A stretch of DNA of 42,439 nucleotides from Candidatus Melainabacteria bacterium (GTDB taxonomy: Bacteria; Cyanobacteriota; Vampirovibrionia; Vampirovibrionales; Vampirovibrionaceae), in NCBI GenBank assembly GCA_902168245.1, contig CABHPA010000027.1, positions 1 through 42,439 of the forward strand. The letters are read 5' to 3'. This document shows, one piece after another, positions 25,489 to 33,432 of the stretch. Made by a program: the position numbers and the translations under genes. Under the pieces are notes generated by a model. It was not told where the DNA came from. It made no database searches and saw only the letters and a program-made list of their open reading frames with translations. Numbering within the stretch: the stretch's first letter is position 1; each line of letters opens with the position of its first letter.

Positions 25489-25938
25489 TCAGGCTTTGGT
25501 CAGTGCGGCTTTTACCAGGACGGACACGGCCGTCATGTCGGCGCGACCGGCAAGTTTCGGCTTCAAAATTGCCATCACCTTGCCCATGTCCTGCGGACCG
25601 GCAGCGCCGGAAGCAGTCACGGCCGCAGCAACTTCCGCCTGCACTTCGGCGTCCGACAAGGCGCTCGGCATATAGGCCGTGAGCACGGCGAGCTCGGCTT
25701 GTTCGATTTCGACCAAATCCTGGCGGCCGCCGGCTTCGAACTGCGTGATCGAGTCTTTGCGCTGCTTGATCATTTTCTCGACGATGGCCTGTACTTGCGC
25801 ATCGTTCAGTTCGATACGCTCGTCGACTTCTTTCTGCTTGATTGCGGCGGTGATCAGGCGAATCGCGCCGAGCTTGCCGGCATCCTTCGCGCGCATGGCG
25901 GCTTTCATGTCTTCGGTGATCTGTTCTTTCAGGCCCAT
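25489..25938 (-). CDS. GatB/YqeY domain protein
   Basis: 149 aa, the YqeY family: MGLKEQITEDMKAAMRAKDAGKLGAIRLITAAIKQKEVDER, IKQRKDSITQFEAGGRQDLVE and YMPSALSDAEV are family hallmarks, with a C-terminal MGKVMAILKPKLAGRADMTAVS segment. It resembles the tRNA-binding tail of GatB and is presumed to bind tRNA or assist amidotransfer, though the role is not established. The ATG at 25938 with GGAG 5 bases upstream is preferred over the GTG at 25944. Its position between rpsU and dnaG is common in betaproteobacteria. Confidence 0.92.
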   Translation of the reverse strand: MGLKEQITEDMKAAMRAKDAGKLGAIRLITAAIKQKEVDERIELNDAQVQAIVEKMIKQRKDSITQFEAGGRQDLVEIEQAELAVLTAYMPSALSDAEVQAEVAAAVTASGAAGPQDMGKVMAILKPKLAGRADMTAVSVLVKAALTKA

Positions 25939-25992
25939 ATGCACTCCGCTATCGATGAATTGTTAATCAAACCGCTGATCATTAAAACGCCA

Positions 25993-26025
25993 AAACCCGC
26001 TGCGGACCTTCACCGGAGCGGGTTT
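25993..26025 (-). terminator. Intergenic terminator between rpsU and yqeY
   Basis: Stem AAACCCGCT / AGCGGGTTT with a 15-nt GC-rich loop, followed on the minus strand by TGGCGTTTT. It probably lowers dnaG/rpoD expression relative to rpsU, as the intercistronic terminator does in the E. coli operon. Confidence 0.7.
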
Positions 26026-26074
26026 CAACCGACTTCTCACACTGCGCACTTGCAACGCGCAATGCGGCGAGAAA

Positions 26075-26287
26075 TCAGTACAGTTTCTTAGGCAATTGCT
26101 GGCTGCGGATACGCTTGTAGTGGCGTTTCACGGCAGCTGCCAGCTTGCGCTTGCGTTCAGCGGTCGGCTTTTCGTAAAACTCGCGCGCGCGCAAATCGGT
26201 CAGCAGACCGGTTTTTTCGATGGTGCGCTTGAAACGTCGCATTGCGACTTCGAACGGCTCGTTTTCTTTAAGGCGAATAGTGGTCAT
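26075..26287 (-). CDS. rpsU: 30S ribosomal protein bS21
   Basis: A 70-aa basic protein with the typical sequence [26 protein letters not shown], then [28 protein letters not shown]. It binds the 3' domain of 16S rRNA and helps initiation on leader-containing mRNAs. It is the first gene of the rpsU-yqeY-dnaG-rpoD cluster and is the expected length. Confidence 0.97.
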   Translation of the reverse strand: MTTIRLKENEPFEVAMRRFKRTIEKTGLLTDLRAREFYEKPTAERKRKLAAAVKRHYKRIRSQQLPKKLY

Positions 26288-26447
26288 GTATTAAACCAAA
26301 CGTTGGTGGTAGTGAGTCAGCGATTATAGCAGCGTTGTCCGGCAAATGGAAGCTACTTGTCGATCTGGATTTGCCGATGCGCGCCAAAACACCACAGATG
26401 AAGGCCGGGTTCAGCCCTCGACAATTATGTGATTGACAACAAAGAAA

Positions 26448-26463
26448 GCCGTCAACGCACGGC
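26448..26463 (-). terminator. Short terminator after the VOC gene
   Basis: Stem GCCGT / ACGGC with a 6-nt loop, then TTTCTTTGTT on the minus strand, starting 6 bases after the VOC stop. The stem is short, so the strength is uncertain. Confidence 0.5.
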
Positions 26464-26468
26464 CAGCC

Positions 26469-26873
26469 TCATGCCAGCGCGGTATCCCAGAAAGCGGCTT
26501 CGATCTTGTGACCGTCCAGATCCCGTACGAAGCAACCGTAATATGGCTCGCCATAAAGGGGACGCGGGCCCGGCGGGCCGTCGCAAGTGGCTCCCGCAGC
26601 CAATGCCACTTCGTGGAAAGCGTGGACCTGATCCTTGTTCGCGGCAATGAATCCCATGTGAAAACCGTTACCAACGCTGGCAGGCTTGCCGTCGTGCGGC
26701 ACGCCAAGCCAGAACTCCGGATACTGGCGGCCATACGCGACTGCCCCCGGATGTTCCATGATGGTGACGATATCCAGCGTCGCCAGGACCTTGTCATAAA
26801 AGGCGCGCGCCTTGTCGAACTGATTGGTGCCGATCGACACGTGGGAAATGATGCTCGGATTTTCGCTGCTCAT
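26469..26873 (-). CDS. VOC-family (glyoxalase/bleomycin-resistance-like) protein
   Basis: A 134-aa single-chain VOC protein with two beta-alpha-beta-beta-beta halves: HVSIGTNQFDKARAFYDKVL (His11), YPEFWLGV, GFHMGFIA (His72) and VRDLDGHKIEAAFWD (Glu125). These are the positions that bind a divalent metal in glyoxalase I-like enzymes. Substrate unknown; likely cytosolic detoxification or a dioxygenase/isomerase-type reaction. AAGGAG before the ATG at 26873 decides the start; a much longer open frame upstream is the antisense of the flavoprotein gene. It stands alone between the flavoprotein and rpsU. Confidence 0.9.
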   Translation of the reverse strand: MSSENPSIISHVSIGTNQFDKARAFYDKVLATLDIVTIMEHPGAVAYGRQYPEFWLGVPHDGKPASVGNGFHMGFIAANKDQVHAFHEVALAAGATCDGPPGPRPLYGEPYYGCFVRDLDGHKIEAAFWDTALA

Positions 26874-26971
26874 GACGTCTCCTTCTTGATTAGATGGAAA
26901 CGATCTTAACCGCGTCTGCTGACAGCAACTGTCAGCAATGGTTGTTGGACGTTGTCTGGCGTTGTTTGCTC

Positions 26972-28168
26972 CTACACCGCCTGCCCCGCCGCAACACCCG
27001 AGGCCCACGCCCACTGGAAGTTGTAGCCGCCGAGCCAGCCGGTCACATCGACCGCTTCGCCGATGAAGTGCAAACCCGGCACCTTGTTGGCCATCATTGT
27101 TTGCTGCGACAGTTCGCGCGTATCGATGCCGCCCAGCGTCACCTCCGCCTTGCGATACCCTTCGGAACCGTTCGGCGTGATTGCCCAGCGATTGATCGAC
27201 GTGCCAAGCTGACGCAACGACTTGTCCTGCATGTCGGCGACGCGTGCGTCGGGCTTGAGCTTGTTTGCAAGCAACCATTCTTCGGCCAGGCGTGAGGGCA
27301 GCCATTGCGACAACTGATTGCCCAGATTCTTTTTGCTGGAAGATTTGCCTTCGATCAACGCTTCGGCGATATCCGTTTCCGGCGCGAGGTTGATTGTCAG
27401 CGCTGCGCCGTCCTGCCAGAAGCTGGATATCTGCAGGATCGCCGGGCCGGACAGGCCGCGATGCGTGAACAGCAGATCTTCCTTGAAATATCCCCTGTTC
27501 TTCTTCTCGCCGGTTTCCACCTCGACCGGCAATGCAATGCCGGCCAGCGCAACCAAAGGTTGCCACGCAGCCGGATCAAACGTCAGCGGCACCAGCCCGG
27601 GACGCGGTTCGACCAGCTTCAGTTCGAATTGCCTTGCAACGCGATAGGCGAAATCGGTAGCACCGATCTTCGGAATCGACAGGCCGCCGGTCGCCATCAC
27701 CAGGCTGTCTGCCGTCACGGTGCCGCTATCGGTTTCGATGCGGAAGCGCTCGCCATCCTTGCCGATTACCGCCACCTTACACGGCATGCGCCACGTCACG
27801 TTGCCGAGATTGCATTCGGCCTTCAGCATCCCGATGATGTCTTCCGCCGAGTTGTCGCAGAACAGCTGGCCCTTGTGCTTCTCGTGATAGCCGATGCGAT
27901 AACGCTTCATCAGCGCAAGAAAATCCTGCGGCGTGTAACGCGACAACGCACTTTTGCAGAAATGCGGATTCTGCGACAGGAAGTTTTGCGGCGCGGCGTC
28001 GATGTTGGTGAAATTGCAGCGGCCACCGCCGGAGATGCGGATTTTTTCGGCGAGCTTGCCGGCGTGGTCGATCAGCACCACGCGTTTGCCGCGCTGCCCG
28101 GCAACGCTGGCGCACATCATGCCTGCTGCACCTGCGCCAATGACGGCGACGTCGTAATGTTGACTCAT
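26972..28168 (-). CDS. YhiN/HI0933-family FAD-binding oxidoreductase
   Basis: About 398 aa. The N-terminal FAD/Rossmann motif is DVAVIGAGAAGMMCA, followed by the family hallmark KIRISGGGRCNFTN, then LVMATGGLSIPKIGATDFAY, and near the C-terminus KVPGLHFIGEAVDVTGWLGGYNFQWAWASG, which closes the FAD site. This family (also annotated 'aminoacetone oxidase family') has no firmly established physiological substrate. The start at 28168 has AGG about 6 bases upstream. The gene follows cobA by 94 bp with a strong hairpin in between, so it may be a separate unit. Confidence 0.92.
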   Translation of the reverse strand: MSQHYDVAVIGAGAAGMMCASVAGQRGKRVVLIDHAGKLAEKIRISGGGRCNFTNIDAAPQNFLSQNPHFCKSALSRYTPQDFLALMKRYRIGYHEKHKGQLFCDNSAEDIIGMLKAECNLGNVTWRMPCKVAVIGKDGERFRIETDSGTVTADSLVMATGGLSIPKIGATDFAYRVARQFELKLVEPRPGLVPLTFDPAAWQPLVALAGIALPVEVETGEKKNRGYFKEDLLFTHRGLSGPAILQISSFWQDGAALTINLAPETDIAEALIEGKSSSKKNLGNQLSQWLPSRLAEEWLLANKLKPDARVADMQDKSLRQLGTSINRWAITPNGSEGYRKAEVTLGGIDTRELSQQTMMANKVPGLHFIGEAVDVTGWLGGYNFQWAWASGVAAGQAV

Positions 28169-28200
28169 GGCTTGCCTGTCATTCAAGAAGCCGTGATTGT

Positions 28201-28238
28201 AATCGCGAACTGCCTGCGTCTATGGACAGTTCGCGATT
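28201..28238. repeat. Long perfect inverted repeat between cobA and the flavoprotein gene
   Basis: AATCGCGAACTG and CAGTTCGCGATT, 12 bp perfect, spaced by 14 bases. There is no T-run on either side. It could be an operator, a T-less terminator or an mRNA 3' stabiliser for the nirB-cobA transcript. Confidence 0.7.
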
Positions 28239-28262
28239 CAGGAAAACTTGTCAGGAAGAGAA

Positions 28263-29093
28263 CTAGGCGGAAAGACGTTCCGGCTCGTCGCGCGATATCG
28301 TTGCCAGTGCTGTCTGCGTTGCACATCGCACGACATCGCCGATGACAATGATTGCCGGGCTGCAAATCTGCGATTGCGCCAGCGCCTGAGGCAGTTCCGC
28401 CAGGGTCGTGATCAATTGCGCCTGTGCCGTGCCGGTTGCCGACTGAACCACGGCAACCGGAGTATCACCCGACTTGCCGCCAGCCAGCAGCGACGCTTGA
28501 ATTTCTGCGCAACGCGCGACGCCCATATAAATGACGAGTGTCAGATTCAGCTTTGCCAGCGTTTCCCAATCGGGATTGGCGTCCGGCGTCTTGCCGTGGC
28601 CGGTGATGAAGACCGCGCCCTGGCTCCACTCGCGATGCGTGAGCGGCACGCCGATCGACGACGGCGCGGCAAGTCCGCTGCTGATGCCATTGACGACGTC
28701 GACTTCAACGCCTTCCGCCTGCAGGTGATCGCGCTCTTCGCCTCCGCGGCCGAAGATAAAGGGATCGCCACCCTTCAGACGAACGACGCAATTGCCGGCT
28801 TGCGCTTCGGACAACAACAAGCGTTCGATGAATTCCTGCGGCGTCTGCTTGCAACCGCCGCGCTTGCCGACGTTCACGACGCGCGCCGTCGATGGCGCAT
28901 GTTGCAAGACTTCCGGGTTGACCAGGTCGTCGATCAGAATCACGTCGGCCTGTGCGATGGCCTTGACGGCTTTCAATGTCAGCAACTCCGGATCGCCGGG
29001 ACCGGCGCCGACCAGAAAGACCTTGCCGAATTGCCTTGCGTCTTGTTCCCGGGATTCCGATTGCTGCTTGGGTGACGATGGTGCGCGTTTCAT
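28263..29093 (-). CDS. cobA: Uroporphyrinogen-III C-methyltransferase (SUMT)
   Basis: About 276 aa. SUMT motifs: VFLVGAGPGDPELLTLKA, DVILIDDLVNPEVL, VNVGKRGG, VRLKGGDPFIFGRGGEE and GISSGLAAPSSIGVPLTHR. It uses two AdoMet to make precorrin-2, the precursor of siroheme. The NirB/CysG dehydrogenase-ferrochelatase part is absent, so oxidation and iron insertion must be done by another protein. The N-terminus is a disordered Ser/Gln tail; ATG at 29093 is 5 bp beyond the ybiB stop. It is the last gene of the nirB-nirD-nasA-ybiB-cobA run, where it supplies cofactor for NirB. Confidence 0.93.
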   Translation of the reverse strand: MKRAPSSPKQQSESREQDARQFGKVFLVGAGPGDPELLTLKAVKAIAQADVILIDDLVNPEVLQHAPSTARVVNVGKRGGCKQTPQEFIERLLLSEAQAGNCVVRLKGGDPFIFGRGGEERDHLQAEGVEVDVVNGISSGLAAPSSIGVPLTHREWSQGAVFITGHGKTPDANPDWETLAKLNLTLVIYMGVARCAEIQASLLAGGKSGDTPVAVVQSATGTAQAQLITTLAELPQALAQSQICSPAIIVIGDVVRCATQTALATISRDEPERLSA

Positions 29094-29098
29094 TTTTA

Positions 29099-30106
29099 CT
29101 ACCCCAGTCTGCTTTTTACCTTCTTCGATATAAGCAAACATTGTTCCACTTGCTCCGCGATCGAAACCGGGATCGGCACTTCGCCACGCAGCGCCTTTTC
29201 TATCCAGCGCGCCGTCACATCGGCATCGCGCGATTCAGGCAACGGCGGCATGTCGTCAACCGGCTCCTGTTTTTGCACCAGAATCGTGCACACACCTTCA
29301 TGGATCCAGTTGATCTGTTGCGCCCGCTTGGCGTTGGCGACCGTTTCGCCTTCGGTACCGCGCATCAGGAAGACGTCGCCGCGCACTTGTGGTGCAAAAG
29401 TCGTGAAGTATTCGGTCAGTGTGGTCAGGTATTCCGGATGTGTGTACGACGTCAGCCGCAACGCCGGTTGCACAAACGGCTGCATGATCTTGACCAGCGT
29501 ATGCGTGGAATTGCGCACGCCGAGAATGCGGCGCATCGCCAGCAAGCGCGACAATTTCGGCGCGAGATCGGTGATCGGCATCAGCACCGGCGCACGCTGT
29601 GCAAATTGCTCCGCGGCCTGCGCCGGCGTGTTCGATACCGGATAGCCGAGCGCATGCAGAATTTCTGCCGTCGTCACACGCCCCGGATCGGTTGTTACAC
29701 CGTGGATGAAAACCGGTGCCCCTTCGCGCGCCAGCAACAACGCCAGCAGCGGCGTCAGGTTCGGCATCTGGCGAGAGCCGTTATAGGACGGAATCACGAT
29801 CGGTGCATGGTCGCCATCGGGCGCATGCAATTGTTCGAACGAGGCTTCCGCCGCTTCGAGAAAACCGTCGAGTTCCGCGACCGATTCGCCCTTGATGCGC
29901 ATCGCCAGCATGATGCCGCCCATCTCCAGGTCGGAGACGCGACCGTCGAGCATCGCCGCATACAGTTGCTGTGCATCGTCGCGCGACAGGCTGCGCGCAC
30001 CTTTGACGCCGCGTCCGATTTCCTTGATGAAACGGCCGGCGGCGAAAGGTTCGACCGACTCGACCGCCTCGTTTGTTTCGTAGTCTTGTGAGGGAGAAGT
30101 ATTCAT
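29099..30106 (-). CDS. ybiB: YbiB-family DNA-binding protein (TrpD2-like)
   Basis: About 335 aa. It resembles anthranilate phosphoribosyltransferase (glycosyltransferase family 3) in FIKEIGRGVKGARSLSRDDAQQLYAAMLDGRVSDLEMGGIMLAMRIKGES and PSYNGSRQMPNLTPLLALLLA, but lacks the usual PRPP motif and matches the TrpD2/YbiB group, known to bind nucleic acid non-specifically in E. coli, where it is LexA-controlled. The link to nitrate assimilation is positional: nasA-ybiB-cobA is a common betaproteobacterial order. ATG at 30106 is preferred. The reason for its presence in this operon is unknown. Confidence 0.85.
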   Translation of the reverse strand: MNTSPSQDYETNEAVESVEPFAAGRFIKEIGRGVKGARSLSRDDAQQLYAAMLDGRVSDLEMGGIMLAMRIKGESVAELDGFLEAAEASFEQLHAPDGDHAPIVIPSYNGSRQMPNLTPLLALLLAREGAPVFIHGVTTDPGRVTTAEILHALGYPVSNTPAQAAEQFAQRAPVLMPITDLAPKLSRLLAMRRILGVRNSTHTLVKIMQPFVQPALRLTSYTHPEYLTTLTEYFTTFAPQVRGDVFLMRGTEGETVANAKRAQQINWIHEGVCTILVQKQEPVDDMPPLPESRDADVTARWIEKALRGEVPIPVSIAEQVEQCLLISKKVKSRLG

Positions 30107-30152
30107 CCGCGCAGGGTACACCGAAAGAACCATCCTTTGCAGTAGCGCCGAA

Positions 30153-33002
30153 CTAGGCTGCCCTTGCCTGCAGTGGATGATTGACGATGATCTTCTTCAG
30201 TTCCGGCACGCACGATCCGCAGTTGGTGCCGCACTTGAGTTTCTGTTGAAGGCCGGCCAGGACCGCATCCGGTGCGATGTTCGCCAACCCCGCAGATTGC
30301 GCCATCAATGCATCGCTGATTTCGGTTTCGGCGACGTTGAAGCAGTTGCAGACGATGCGGCCGCGCGAACGGAAGTTCTGCGGCGGCGTATCGGACGGCA
30401 TCAACAACAGTCGTCCCAGCGACGCCACCGGCTGTTCGCCTTCCAGATACTGCTTCAGCCAATGTTCGGCCGAAGTATCGCCGGATAAAGAAACCGCCTT
30501 CAGCTTGCCGTCCTCGATCAGGATATGTCGCGAATTGCCGCGCTTGCGATCGTCGTAGCGCAACACCTGCGCACCCTCGATGCCGAAGCGGCTTTCGATT
30601 TCCTCAATGACATTTTTCTCTGCCGCATAATCGTCCGCCGCACGAAACAGCACGCCAACCTTGTCACGCCCGAACAGCGTGCACGATGCAAAGGCAAACC
30701 GGCGCATCACCGGCCGCAGATCGGATTGCAGCTTCAGCAGCTTGTCTTCATCGATCCAGCCGAATACCACGTAATGCCAAGGCAGCTCTGCCTTCAGAAT
30801 CTTGACGGCAGCATGTTTCAGTTCCGGCTGTTTGGAACTCGGGTCGTAGGCCGGCGATGTCAGCGCGTTGACGCCGTAGGTGCCTTCGCCGTTCGAGCCG
30901 CGCCCGGAGACATATTCCTCGCCCCAGTGCATGCCGATGAACGCCTGGCTTGCGCGCATGTCGTCGCCGGCGGCAACCGGCAATATCTGCGTGCCGCGCT
31001 TGCTGGTCACATGCACGAGATCGCCGTTTTTCAACAGACGACGATCCATGTCGATCTGCGACATCACGACGGCCGGTTCCGCTGCATGCGAAAACAATTG
31101 CGCAACGGTACCGGTGCGACTCATGCCATGCCATTGATCGCGCAGGCGCCCCGTCGTCAAATGGAACGGGAAACGCGCATCGACTTTTTCCGCAACCGGA
31201 ACATAAACCGTATTGACGAATTTCGCGCGGCCGGATGCCGTTGGGAAAACGGCGTCTTCATACAAACGCTTCCTGCCGCTCTGCATGCCTTCGGCGAACG
31301 GCCATTGCTGCGGCCCTTGCTGCTCCAGAATCTCGTACGACAAACCCGTGATGTCCAGATCACGACCGCGTGTCGATTCGCGATGTTCGTTCCAGATCGA
31401 TTCCACATCCGAATAGGGAAAAAGCGTCTGCGTCCGTGTTTTTCCCAACAACTGTTCCAGTCGATGCGCGAAGCGCACGACAATTTCCCAGTCATGCAGG
31501 GTTTCTTCCGGCTTTGGCAAGACCGGTTTGAAGCGCGTGATGCGGCGCTCGGAATTGGTGACCGTTCCTTCCTTTTCACTCCACGTGGTTGCCGGCAACA
31601 GCACATCGGCGTAATCGCAACTCGCGGTCGTTTTGTATGCTTCCTGCACGATGACCAGTTCTGCGTTCTTCAACGCTTCACGGATCATCTTTTGTTCAGG
31701 CATCGATTGCGCAGGGTTGGTGCAGGCAATCCAGATAACCTTGATCTCGCCGTTGCGTACGGCCTCAAACATCTCCACCGCGCTCTTTCCCGGTGTGGCC
31801 GGTATGTCGTCCACACCCCACAGCCGTGCGATTTCAGCACGGTGTTCCGGATTGGCGAGTTCGCGATGAGCGGACATCAGATTGGCCATGCCGCCCACTT
31901 CGCGACCGCCCATCGCGTTCGGCTGGCCCGTCAGCGATAACGGCCCGGCACCCGGCTTGCCGATCTGATGTGTCGCCAGATGCAGATTAATGAGTGCGGC
32001 GTTTTTTGCCGTGCCGGAGGATGACTGGTTCAAGCCCTGGCAATACAGCGACAGCGACGCTTTCGATTCGCCGAACCAGCGCGCTGCGGTAATCAGGTCC
32101 TGCTCGTTGATGCCGCAAATCTCCGCCACCATTTTCGGCGTGTAGTCGCGCACCGTTTTCTTCAGTTCGGCAAAGCCTTCCGTGTGCGCATCGATGTAGG
32201 CCGGATCGATCAGGTCTTCCCACAGGCAGATGTGCAGCATGCCGTTGAACAGCGCAACGTCGGTGCCCGGCAGGATCGGCAGGAACAGATCGGCATCGCG
32301 CGCAGTGTCGGTACGACGCGGATCGGCGACGATCATCTTCATGTCCGGATTGGCCTTGCGGGCCGCTTCCAGGCGGCGATACAGAATCGGATGCGCGTAC
32401 GCCATGTTGGAGCCGACGATGAACACACAGTCGGCCAGTTCGATATCTTCGTAACAGGCCGGCGGCGCATCGGCACCCAGCGTCTGCTTGTAACCCGCTA
32501 CCGCGCTCGACATGCACAGACGGGAGTTGGTATCGATATTGTTGGTACCGATCAAACCCTTCGCGAGTTTGTTGAAGAGGTAATAATCCTCGGTCAGCAA
32601 CTGGCCGGAGATATAGAAGCCGACACTGTCCGGTCCGTGCGCCGCAATCGCGTCCGCAAATTTCTTCGCGATGAAATCGATGGTGGTATCCCACGACGCA
32701 CGTTCGCGGTCCAGATTCCGTACCACCCGCAATTCCGGATACAGCGCACGCGCCTGCTGTTGCAATGCGGGCCGTGCCGTCAAATGCAGCGTGCTGCCCT
32801 TGGTACAGAGACGGCCGAAGTTGGCCGGGTGATCCGGATCGCCGCGTACGCCGATGACCTGCGTGCCATCGGTTTGCACGATGACACCGCAGCCCACGCC
32901 GCAATAGCAGCAGGTTGCCTTGGTTTCGGTCACGGCTGCCGCTGCGCTTTCTGCAAGCGCAGCAGATCCGGACATTGCCGCAGGAACCGAGACGTCATTC
33001 AT
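30153..33002 (-). CDS. nasA: Assimilatory nitrate reductase catalytic subunit
   Basis: 949 aa. A [4Fe-4S] site at the N-terminus (Cys31, Cys34, Cys38, Cys66: ATCCYCGVGCG and RLCTKGS) precedes molybdopterin oxidoreductase domains with TGQPNAMGGREVGG and LLPATTWSEKEGTVTNSERR, then a molybdopterin dinucleotide-binding domain (HVTSKRGTQILPV). The C-terminus carries a BFD-type [2Fe-2S] domain (IVCNCFNVAE, CGTNCGSCVPEL). It reduces nitrate to nitrite in the cytosol with Mo-bis-MGD. No Tat signal is present. Its ATG overlaps the nirD stop (ATGA). No electron-donor NasB/C subunit gene is in the window. Confidence 0.96.
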   Translation of the reverse strand: MNDVSVPAAMSGSAALAESAAAAVTETKATCCYCGVGCGVIVQTDGTQVIGVRGDPDHPANFGRLCTKGSTLHLTARPALQQQARALYPELRVVRNLDRERASWDTTIDFIAKKFADAIAAHGPDSVGFYISGQLLTEDYYLFNKLAKGLIGTNNIDTNSRLCMSSAVAGYKQTLGADAPPACYEDIELADCVFIVGSNMAYAHPILYRRLEAARKANPDMKMIVADPRRTDTARDADLFLPILPGTDVALFNGMLHICLWEDLIDPAYIDAHTEGFAELKKTVRDYTPKMVAEICGINEQDLITAARWFGESKASLSLYCQGLNQSSSGTAKNAALINLHLATHQIGKPGAGPLSLTGQPNAMGGREVGGMANLMSAHRELANPEHRAEIARLWGVDDIPATPGKSAVEMFEAVRNGEIKVIWIACTNPAQSMPEQKMIREALKNAELVIVQEAYKTTASCDYADVLLPATTWSEKEGTVTNSERRITRFKPVLPKPEETLHDWEIVVRFAHRLEQLLGKTRTQTLFPYSDVESIWNEHRESTRGRDLDITGLSYEILEQQGPQQWPFAEGMQSGRKRLYEDAVFPTASGRAKFVNTVYVPVAEKVDARFPFHLTTGRLRDQWHGMSRTGTVAQLFSHAAEPAVVMSQIDMDRRLLKNGDLVHVTSKRGTQILPVAAGDDMRASQAFIGMHWGEEYVSGRGSNGEGTYGVNALTSPAYDPSSKQPELKHAAVKILKAELPWHYVVFGWIDEDKLLKLQSDLRPVMRRFAFASCTLFGRDKVGVLFRAADDYAAEKNVIEEIESRFGIEGAQVLRYDDRKRGNSRHILIEDGKLKAVSLSGDTSAEHWLKQYLEGEQPVASLGRLLLMPSDTPPQNFRSRGRIVCNCFNVAETEISDALMAQSAGLANIAPDAVLAGLQQKLKCGTNCGSCVPELKKIIVNHPLQARAA

Positions 33003-33361
33003 GCTGCGGCCAGTCCTTTCGCCATCGCAGATGGCGCGTTCAGTTCTGCCATATCCAGCGATACCTGCCCATTCTCGACACGCACACTGAACTTCTGTGT
33101 ACAGCCTTCATCCGGCGCTACCGCACAACCCGACTGCAGCTCGATATTCCAGTTATGCAACGGGCAGGCGACGCGCTCACCGAACACGATGCCCTGCGAC
33201 AGCGGGCCGCCCTTGTGCGGACACTTGTCCAGCAATGCGAACACCTTGTTCTCGCTGTTGCGAAAAATCGCGACATTGGTCTCACCCGCGCGCTGCACCA
33301 CGCGCGACCCGAGCACCGGGATATCGTCTACGCTGCAGATTACTTTCCATTCATTCGACAT
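32999..33361 (-). CDS. nirD: Nitrite reductase small subunit (Rieske type)
   Basis: 120 aa. Rieske-like fold with complete ligands: Cys47-Pro-His49 (DKCPHKGGPLSQG) and Cys66-x2-His69 (VACPLHNWNIEL). Many NirD proteins lost these ligands, so this one may really carry a [2Fe-2S] cluster. It partners NirB in NADH-dependent reduction of nitrite to ammonium. GAGGAAG before the ATG at 33361 decides the start. It is 71 bp downstream of nirB and overlaps nasA by 4 bp. Confidence 0.95.
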   Translation of the reverse strand: MSNEWKVICSVDDIPVLGSRVVQRAGETNVAIFRNSENKVFALLDKCPHKGGPLSQGIVFGERVACPLHNWNIELQSGCAVAPDEGCTQKFSVRVENGQVSLDMAELNAPSAMAKGLAAA

Positions 33362-33432
33362 CTTTTTCTTCCTCAATATTTAATCGATGCGCGTTCATCG
33401 ATTCCATTCGATCGATCGGGAACCGCAATCCG

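Noticed and set aside
26874..27566. N-terminal extension of the VOC frame by 231 codons
   Set aside because: The extension is antisense-like frame within the flavoprotein gene; a perfect ribosome site sits at the ATG at 26873.
30525..31940. 471-codon plus-strand open frame across nasA
   Set aside because: Antisense shadow of nasA; no start signal or recognisable domain.
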